55,700 nt of DNA from Oscillospiraceae bacterium (lineage in GTDB: Bacteria > Bacillota > Clostridia > Oscillospirales > CAG-272). The translations under genes and the position numbers were made by a program. The DNA is taken from the NCBI GenBank assembly GCA_015063905.1, contig SVTF01000012.1, forward strand, positions 1 through 55,700. The letters are read 5' to 3'. The notes beneath the pieces are model-generated. The model was not told where the DNA came from. It saw only the letters and a list, made by a program, of their open reading frames with translations, and made no database searches. Positions within the stretch are counted from its first letter, which is position 1, and every line of letters begins with the position of its first letter. Below are positions 45,653-53,200 of the stretch, in pieces.

Positions 45653-45681
45653 ATTATACTATATTTTTGCTCTCGAGTCAA
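45653..45681 (-). promoter_or_regulatory. Promoter of lipoprotein gene 3
   Basis: On the - strand, TTGACT (45681-45676) and TATAAT (45658-45653) with a 17-bp spacer. The 17 bases 45676-45692 are identical to 50141-50157 at the promoter of lipoprotein gene 4. Confidence 0.85.
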
Positions 45682-45716
45682 CACATTTTTCCACAATCTT
45701 TATCAAGCGAAAGAGC

Positions 45717-45742
45717 CCTCTCCGCAAACAAACGCGGAGAGG
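45717..45742 (-). terminator. Terminator of lipoprotein gene 4
   Basis: CCTCTCCGC (45717-45725) pairs with GCGGAGAGG (45734-45742). The T tract after it on the - strand is weak, so termination may be incomplete. Confidence 0.65.
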
Positions 45743-45757
45743 ACTCCAAACCAAAAA

Positions 45758-48700
45758 TTATTGAGTTGAAATTTCTGTTCCGTCAGAGTAACATTTCTTG
45801 TCGTTAGTTGTAGATTTCCAATCCGTATAAAGCACGGTTTCCCCTTCTCCAACAACGTTTTCAACCTCTGACCAATCATCGCATACCGCAAAGTATGCAA
45901 CGTCGATATAGTCGCCCGCGTCGGCATCCCCGTCGTCCTTAAGACCAAATACAGCCTTAGCCAACGTGTTGTCCCCCGCCTCATACCACTGAGTATTTAC
46001 AAGCTTTTCGATATCTACAACGTACACGGTCCACGCGCCGGCAGTAATGTCCTGCGCGCTTCTCTCATAGAATATTACAGTATCATTCTTAACCGACGGC
46101 ATGCTCTCATATACTGGTATCTCGTTTTTACCGTTGTACGCTCCGATCCTTACCTTTGATTCTCCGCTTGCGCGCATCTTCAAAACCAAGTAAGAGCCTG
46201 AACCCTTAACGGCATCGTCTGCAGTATCAACACCTTTTTGAGGCTGGGATGTTCCGTTAAGAAATTCAAACGATCCCCCCTGTTGCATGGTAACTCTGCT
46301 ATATACGAAATGCTTGCTTGCGTCTGCCTGCGCATCGTCAAACATTACCGTTCCAACGTAGGTACCCGCTCCGGCTTTACCGTCGGTATTCCAAGCATTG
46401 AACGCCTGACCGGGAAGCGAATAATAGTTTACGTCATCCGAAACGGTGCGTGTTTCAAGCGTTTTTTCGCAAAATGCGCATGTATATACCAAAGCTCCGT
46501 CTTTTTCCGATAGAACGGGATCACATCCCTTATCCTCGCAGGTCTCTCCGTCCGAGTAGCGTTTTTCATCAATGGAGTTATCGCTCCACTTGGTGTAAAG
46601 CACCGTTTCGTCGCCAACTACCGCCGATACCTCAGCCCAATTGTCGCATACCGCGAAATAAGCGAGATCTATATACTCTGTTCCCTGAATATGATTCGGG
46701 CTCGACTCTCCGTAGAAACCAAACGCAACCTTGGTGACCGAAGCATCGTTGGCTGTATAATTTTGGCTATTCAACTTGGCAATATCTACTACGTAAACGT
46801 GCCATTTACCATCGCTCTCAAAGGTTTCAGGTGCGGTATCCTCATTTTGAGGTCCTCTGGTCTCGGTCGCGGCCGACTGAGATCTCAATCCGTCAGCAAG
46901 CTTGAGCGAGAGATAGGAAACGCTCTCGGGAACTCTGATCTTAAGCACGATGTAGCTTCCCGATCCACCAACGATATCATCGGAGCAGTCGTTGAAGTCC
47001 TTGACAACAGTGGCACTGCCGTTTGAAAGCTCAAACGAGCCACCCTGGAACAACTTGATTCTATTGAATATGAACTCGCCCTCCGTGTCAAAATACAGCA
47101 TATTATTGGGCGCGGAGACGGTATTCATATTGGATCCCGTGCTCCATACGTTGTAATACTGACCGGGTGCGGAATAGTAGTTAGTTCCCTCGGGAACGGT
47201 TACTGTCTTTACCGAAGTTGCGGGGCATGCCGCGCAATCATAAGTATATACACCGTTAACGCATGAATTGAACTTGGGTGTATGTATATAGCACTGTCCG
47301 TTAGGTGCCATTTCCGAAAGGACCGCAGTTCCCGCCCAATTGGTCAAATAAACCTTGTCTTCGCCCGCGGCTACGGACGCAACCTCTGTCCAGTCATCAC
47401 AAATAGCAAAATACGCAAGGTCTACGTATCTATCATCCGTAGGCGTCGAGCCGCTGCCCTTGAAGCCTGCCATTATCTTGGTTGCCGTTGTATCCTTGGC
47501 TCCGTAATGAGAGAATGCCAACGCCTCAAGATCTACAACGTAAACGCGCCATGTGTTGTCCGTAACGTCGGCAGCCGTTCTCAGCTTCCACGTTCCGTCA
47601 TTAAATCCTTCGGTCTGTCCGTCGTCCATTACAAGACCAAGCTGCGTATCGCCCGTCGCTCTAATCTTGAATACGGCATACTTACCTGTTCCGCCGTTGA
47701 GTGTATAGTGAGTATCCCATCCTCCGTTCCTGACGTACTCGGCAGTTCCGTTACCCATAATGAAGGATCCACCGGGCTGCAGTGTAATGCGGTTGAATAT
47801 AACTCCATCCTCTACCATTACCTTGCCCGTAAGCACACCTGCATTCGCAAGACCGCTTGTGTTCCAGTTGTTGTAATACTGTCCGGGCGCGGAGTAATAG
47901 TTAACTGTGTTTGCAAAGGTCACCGTCTTGTAGGGAGCGCCGCACGCCGCGCAGACGTAAACGACCTGTCCGTTCGCGCAAGACGAGAATTTGGGAGAAT
48001 GCTGATAGCATTCACCGTTGGGTTTGACCTTGATGAGCGCGGCCTCGCCGACCCAATCGGTAAGGAAGACCTCGGTCTCGTCAAAGGCTACCTTTGCTAT
48101 CTCAGACCAGTCATCGCATATCGTAAAATATGCAAGATCTATGTATCTTTCGCCTTCTACTGCTCCTCCGCTTCCCATAAATCCGGCCATTATCTCGGTT
48201 GCCGTGGTATCATTTGCGCCGTAGTAGGCATAGTTGACAGCCTCAAGGTCAACTACATATACTCTCCACGTGTTATCCATAACGTCACTCGCGGTTCTTC
48301 TGAGTCGCTGGCCGTCATTCCATCCGGGAGTCTGCTGATCATTAACTATCAAGCCTACCTGGCTGTCTCCGAATGCCCTCATTTTGAACACGGCATATCT
48401 ACCCGTACCGCCCGAAAGCTTATATTTAGCATCCCAACCGCCGTTTCTTACGTAAACCGCAGTTTCATTACCCACGATAAAGGATCCACCGGGAGCAAGA
48501 TTGATATGGCTGAAAATAACGCCGTCCTCGCACTTTATCGTTCCCGTAAGAACACCAAGCGCGCCCTTACCGTCGGTTGCCCAGTTGTTGTAATACTGCC
48601 CGGGAACAGAATAGTAGTTTATGCTGCTATCCGTTTCTCTGAATGCCACCGATTCTCCGCAAATGCACAAAGAGCCGTAGCTCAGGATCTTACCCGTTGT

Positions 48701-50029
48701 ATCCTTAACGTTTATAAGGTTAAATTTATGCTCGATCTCGCCGCCATCGTCAAAGCAAACGTCGCAGGGCTCGGAATAGTGATGCTCGTCATCGGGATAA
48801 GTATAGTTGTGCTCGCATATAGTTCCCGCAGTTTCCACAGGTAAGGGATTAGACATTACGTCATCATAAATATATAGCGCGTTATCATTTTTTGCGAACT
48901 CTTTTGCTTCTTCAAGCGTATTGCAGAACGCTACGTATCCTATATCGATACCGTCGTCCTTAACGATACCGTCAACAAATAATTGTGCAGAGCACAAATA
49001 ATATTCTCCGTCAGACGCCGCTGTATATCCGAGATCTCCCTCCACTACTTTGGAGATGTCGATGATCGCCGTTGACCATCCGGCTCCAAGTCCTCCAACC
49101 GTAGCATATGCGCAGTCCTCCTGCCACATATGATCGGCATAGGACTGAACGCTGGATACAGCCAATCTAAAGCTGCTGCGTCCTGCACCAAGCTTGATCC
49201 TGATGATCATATATTTGCCTGTAGCAACAGAGTTACCGATATCCTCATAAAGAGTAACGTAGCTTCCTGCACCCGCTACAGACTTATATCTTGCGGCGGC
49301 AATTCCGTTAAAGGTTACCATGGACGAAGAATTCTCACCAAAATCACACAAGCATTCGGAAATTGTTGCAGGATCTATATAGAGATTAGCGTCGTACGGC
49401 ACCTCCATACGTGTAACGGCGTTTTCACATCTGCGGCAATAGAAGGAATAAACAACAACGTCTCCCTCATCCTCCACCGTACAATACACGGTATGCGCTA
49501 TATTGTTACCTCTGCCCTTTCCGCAAACCTCGCACGCGGGCGACCAGTGATATCCGGCATCATAAGCATATCTGGGGTGACAGCTCTTTGCTTGCTCGGT
49601 TGTCTCCTCCACCTCGGTCTCGAGATCGGGGTCATATGGATAAACCACTCCGTCCTCGCTGACTGTAGGCATAGTTGTATGCTCGGCCGTAGTCTCCGAA
49701 TTGTCGGGAGCATCGGTATCCGTACTGTCCGTGCCCTCGCTTGTTTCGGTATTCTCGCTTGTTTCGGTATTCTCGCTTGTTTCGGTCGTTTCAGAAGTTC
49801 CGGCATCGGTTCCCGTTGTTATTTCATCGGTGCCCGAGGATTCCGTCACGTCGCTACCCGATCCGTCCACGGTGCTATCCGCAGTCTGCGAATCCGTTTC
49901 AACAGGCTCTGTACTAAGGGCATTAGTTCCCGTGGTAACAGTTTCCTGCTGATCCTTACACGACACAATAAACGATGACATGATAGCCATCGCTATAACC
50001 AATGCAAGCATCAAATATCTTCTTTTCAT
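45758..50029 (-). CDS. Giant modular lipoprotein 4 (1423 residues)
   Basis: Family member with lipobox FIVSC, then a stalk with a perfect ETSENT repeat. An N-terminal variant module (CHPRYAYDAGYHWSPAC; NLYIDP at about 49392) is followed by four canonical modules starting near 48624, 47905, 47187 and 46436. The modules starting at 48624 and 47905 are strikingly alike over their whole length (GGTGxYAVFKxRAxGD, DNTWRVYVVDLEA, DTTATxIMAGF), indicating recent internal duplication. Each module ends in DLAYFAICD or a close match and a DWxG/TKW tail, then a CXXH...CXXC element. GGAGG lies before the ATG. Own promoter. No sortase motif. Confidence 0.85.
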   Translation of the reverse strand: MKRRYLMLALVIAMAIMSSFIVSCKDQQETVTTGTNALSTEPVETDSQTADSTVDGSGSDVTESSGTDEITTGTDAGTSETTETSENTETSENTETSEGTDSTDTDAPDNSETTAEHTTMPTVSEDGVVYPYDPDLETEVEETTEQAKSCHPRYAYDAGYHWSPACEVCGKGRGNNIAHTVYCTVEDEGDVVVYSFYCRRCENAVTRMEVPYDANLYIDPATISECLCDFGENSSSMVTFNGIAAARYKSVAGAGSYVTLYEDIGNSVATGKYMIIRIKLGAGRSSFRLAVSSVQSYADHMWQEDCAYATVGGLGAGWSTAIIDISKVVEGDLGYTAASDGEYYLCSAQLFVDGIVKDDGIDIGYVAFCNTLEEAKEFAKNDNALYIYDDVMSNPLPVETAGTICEHNYTYPDDEHHYSEPCDVCFDDGGEIEHKFNLINVKDTTGKILSYGSLCICGESVAFRETDSSINYYSVPGQYYNNWATDGKGALGVLTGTIKCEDGVIFSHINLAPGGSFIVGNETAVYVRNGGWDAKYKLSGGTGRYAVFKMRAFGDSQVGLIVNDQQTPGWNDGQRLRRTASDVMDNTWRVYVVDLEAVNYAYYGANDTTATEIMAGFMGSGGAVEGERYIDLAYFTICDDWSEIAKVAFDETEVFLTDWVGEAALIKVKPNGECYQHSPKFSSCANGQVVYVCAACGAPYKTVTFANTVNYYSAPGQYYNNWNTSGLANAGVLTGKVMVEDGVIFNRITLQPGGSFIMGNGTAEYVRNGGWDTHYTLNGGTGKYAVFKIRATGDTQLGLVMDDGQTEGFNDGTWKLRTAADVTDNTWRVYVVDLEALAFSHYGAKDTTATKIMAGFKGSGSTPTDDRYVDLAYFAICDDWTEVASVAAGEDKVYLTNWAGTAVLSEMAPNGQCYIHTPKFNSCVNGVYTYDCAACPATSVKTVTVPEGTNYYSAPGQYYNVWSTGSNMNTVSAPNNMLYFDTEGEFIFNRIKLFQGGSFELSNGSATVVKDFNDCSDDIVGGSGSYIVLKIRVPESVSYLSLKLADGLRSQSAATETRGPQNEDTAPETFESDGKWHVYVVDIAKLNSQNYTANDASVTKVAFGFYGESSPNHIQGTEYIDLAYFAVCDNWAEVSAVVGDETVLYTKWSDNSIDEKRYSDGETCEDKGCDPVLSEKDGALVYTCAFCEKTLETRTVSDDVNYYSLPGQAFNAWNTDGKAGAGTYVGTVMFDDAQADASKHFVYSRVTMQQGGSFEFLNGTSQPQKGVDTADDAVKGSGSYLVLKMRASGESKVRIGAYNGKNEIPVYESMPSVKNDTVIFYERSAQDITAGAWTVYVVDIEKLVNTQWYEAGDNTLAKAVFGLKDDGDADAGDYIDVAYFAVCDDWSEVENVVGEGETVLYTDWKSTTNDKKCYSDGTEISTQ
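49736..49786. repeat. 18-bp tandem repeat in the stalk of lipoprotein 4
   Basis: Two full copies and one 15-base copy of CTCGCTTGTTTCGGTATT, perfect, encoding ETSENT units on the - strand. In-frame expansion or contraction would change stalk length. Confidence 0.88.
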
Positions 50030-50117
50030 TCCATGCGACCTCCGTGCGTTAGTAAGGCACTACCCTACATACTTGTTAACGCTTTCGCAACAAGCACTGG
50101 GACCATAATCTATTCTT

Positions 50118-50146
50118 ATTATACTATATGTATTATCAAAAGTCAA
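50118..50146 (-). promoter_or_regulatory. Promoter of lipoprotein gene 4
   Basis: On the - strand, TTGACT (50146-50141) and TATAAT (50123-50118) with a 17-bp spacer. It shares a 17-base block with the promoter of lipoprotein gene 3. Confidence 0.85.
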
Positions 50147-50207
50147 CACATTTTTCCGCATAAATAAGTCCTATGCTCCAATGGATACGCGTCACACAGC
50201 ACAAAAA

Positions 50208-50234
50208 GCCCGCCTCCCTTAAAGAGAGGCGGGC
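50208..50234 (-). terminator. Terminator of lipoprotein gene 5
   Basis: GCCCGCCTC (50208-50216) pairs with GAGGCGGGC (50226-50234), followed on the - strand by TTTTTGTG. Confidence 0.9.
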
Positions 50235-50279
50235 AATTTTGCCATTCATTGAGCCAAAGCTCAAATAAACTGTATAAAT

Positions 50280-53200
50280 TTACTGTGCAGCGGCTTCCTC
50301 AACAACCTTTGCGTCTATCGCTGCGGAGTCCATAACGACATCAGCAGAAGCGTTAGACCATGTGGTGGCGTATACTACGCTGTCAGTTCCAACCAGGGAG
50401 TCTACCTCTGTCCAGTTGTCAACGATAGCGAAGTAAGCTACATCGATGTAGTCGGTAGCCGTGCCGCCCTTGCCGTTCTGGAGCTTGAGGCTCAACGACA
50501 ACTTATCCATTGTCGTGTCATTGATATCATAGTATGTCTGGTTTACACCGGAAAGATCAACAACGTAAGTTATCCACTTATCGTTTGCGCCGTCACCGTT
50601 GGTGTCGCTGATCATGGCATCGGTAACCGTTCTGATGTTGTTACCGCTGAAGATAGCGTCGGTGTTTGGGTTACTCTCGGAATAAGGATAAGCCGTTGAA
50701 AGTGCCGTATTGCCGTCATACAGACCGATGCTGAGCTGACCGAGGCTGGTTCCGCCAACACGCACCTTGAATATCGCGTATTTACCGGGGCCGCCAGTTA
50801 TTGTATCGTCAACGTCCTTGGTCTTACCCGTAGCACCCGTGGTGTTGTGAAGTCTTACAGATCCACTGGTGTTGAAGGTTACACGCATATAAGCAAAGTC
50901 GCCGTCGTCAGCAATAATTGCCTGTGTCGTGTTCCAGTTGCTTATTGCCTGACCGGGAGCCGAGTAGTAGTTGACGTCATCACTGATCACGCGAGTTTCC
51001 TTAACGTGACCGCACGCATCAACGACACACTTTACCTCATATCCGGTTTCGGTCTCGTTGAACGCGTAGGTGTGAACCGCGCAGGAACCGTCAGAATAGC
51101 GGACGGAATCATTAGAAGACTGTGCCCAGTTAGAGGCGAACTTAACCCTTGCGGTTTCGTCGTTAACAACAGTTGCAACATCCTCCCAACCGTCAACGAT
51201 TGCAAAGTATGCAACGTCGATAGAGCCCTTAGCTTCGTTTGCGGTTCCGTTTGTAACCTTAATTCCAACGGATATGTTGGATACGTCGGCCTTGGCAAGA
51301 TCATACCAAACGTTGCTTCCGTTCTTGAACGTCAAGCTCGAAAGATCAACAACGTAGGTTACCCAACCCTCGTCAACCATCGCCTGCGTAACAGGTCTTA
51401 TGTGAGAGGTGATCTCAAACAGAAGGTCTGTATTGATAGTAGTTGTTCCGGAATATACGGGGATCTCAACATCACCGTTATACAGTGCCAACTTCACTTG
51501 ACCAATAGTAGCGCTATTGATTCTCATCTTAATTACAGCAAACTTACCGGGTCCGCCCGTGATGGTATCATCAGCAGCTGCCATAGTGGTCTTGTTTGAA
51601 TTGTTGTGCAATCTTACAGCGCCACCCGACTTAAAGTCAATGCGCGTGTAAGCAAAGTCGCCGTCATTCGCAACGACATACGGAGTAGCCGCATAATGAG
51701 TTACGATCTGACCGGGTGCGGAGAAGTAGTTAACTCCCTCGGGAACCATTACGGTGTTGCCACTATCCTGTCCGCAATCACATACGTACTTATATCCGCC
51801 CTCGATAGCCTGTGTCGTAAAGGTATGTCTACCCTCAAGGCATGTGCCGTCGGAATTCTTGTTAACTTCCGATATGTTCTCATCGCCGAAGTTAGAAGTG
51901 TAAATAACTTCTGTCTTTCCGCCTGTTACCGCTGCTATCTCTTCCCAACTATCACATACAGCGAAGTAAGCTATATCAACATGAGCATTTGCCTGCATAG
52001 TAGCCAACGTTATGTTGGTCTGCATAGTTACGCAGATCTTCTGAGCTGTGGAATCAGCAAGGCTGGAAATATCGATTACGTAAATATGGAACTCTTCCGA
52101 AAGGATATCCGCGCAGTTGTTTCTCCAATCCTGAGCATCCCACTTGAGAGTCTTGCCCGTATCGGTAGTAAATCCAAATCTTACGTAAGTATTGTTTACG
52201 GAGCGCATCTTAAGCACGAGGTACTTACCAAGACCGCCTGTAAGTGTATCATTGGGAGTATTCTCGGCGTAAGGAGCATTTCCGTCAGCGCCTGCGCTCA
52301 AAGTTCCGTTCGTAAGGTAGAAGGAAGCGCTCTGGCAAAGATGTACTCTTGTGTAGATACCGTTCTCATCGGCAACTATATCCTTGAGCAGCTTCTTATA
52401 ATGTGCGTGGTCGGTTGCAGAGCCGCCGGAGCTGGTACCTACGGGCTGGAATACGTCCGCGGTTGCCCAGTTGTTTACTATGTAACCGGGAAGCGAGAGA
52501 TAGTTCGCGCCATTTGCGGATACGATCTCAAATGTCTTCTGGCATTCAGCGTCCTTACACGTATATGTGTACTTGGATCCGTCCTTCACAGGCATGTCAA
52601 GATTATGCTCGTGATTAATGTTTGTGATATCAACAGACCAGCTACACTCAGAACATTCGGTATGAGCCGTGTAGGTATAGCAAACGTTGGTATCTGTGCC
52701 GCCCTTACTAACCTTATTCTGCTCAACAGAAGTGATTGAGTGAGCAACTGTCTTTTCTGCGCTTGCAGTTACGTGACCGCAGACTGTGCAATACGTTTCC
52801 TCGGTGTACTTGCAACAGTAATCCGCGCTTGTGCCGTCCTTTTCGGTGTAATTAACGTTGCGGGTCGCGGTAGCATGCTGTACTGTAACGCCCGCTTCGG
52901 TGCTTACAACGTCATCGTAGAACTCGCACTGAGGATTGTGGCACTTATATGTAACCTTATCGCAGGTGTAGCAACCGAGAGACTTGTCGCCAAGAGGAGA
53001 TTTGTTCTCTTCACGAACCTCGGATACGCACTCGCCTCCGCAGTTACCGTTAGAATATCTCTGCTCATCCTTGGAAGCATCGCCCCAAGCAGCAGCATAC
53101 GTTACCATTGTGGTCTCATTGCCAACGATAGCACTGACCTCGGAGAAGTCGTCAACGATTGCGAAATATGCCACGTCAACGTAGTCCGTATCCTTAATGC

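Noticed and set aside
45598-45696. 33-codon N-terminal extension of lipoprotein 3
   Set aside because: It spans the promoter -10 region and would bury the signal peptide. The start at 45597 has GGAGG and a proper lipoprotein signal.
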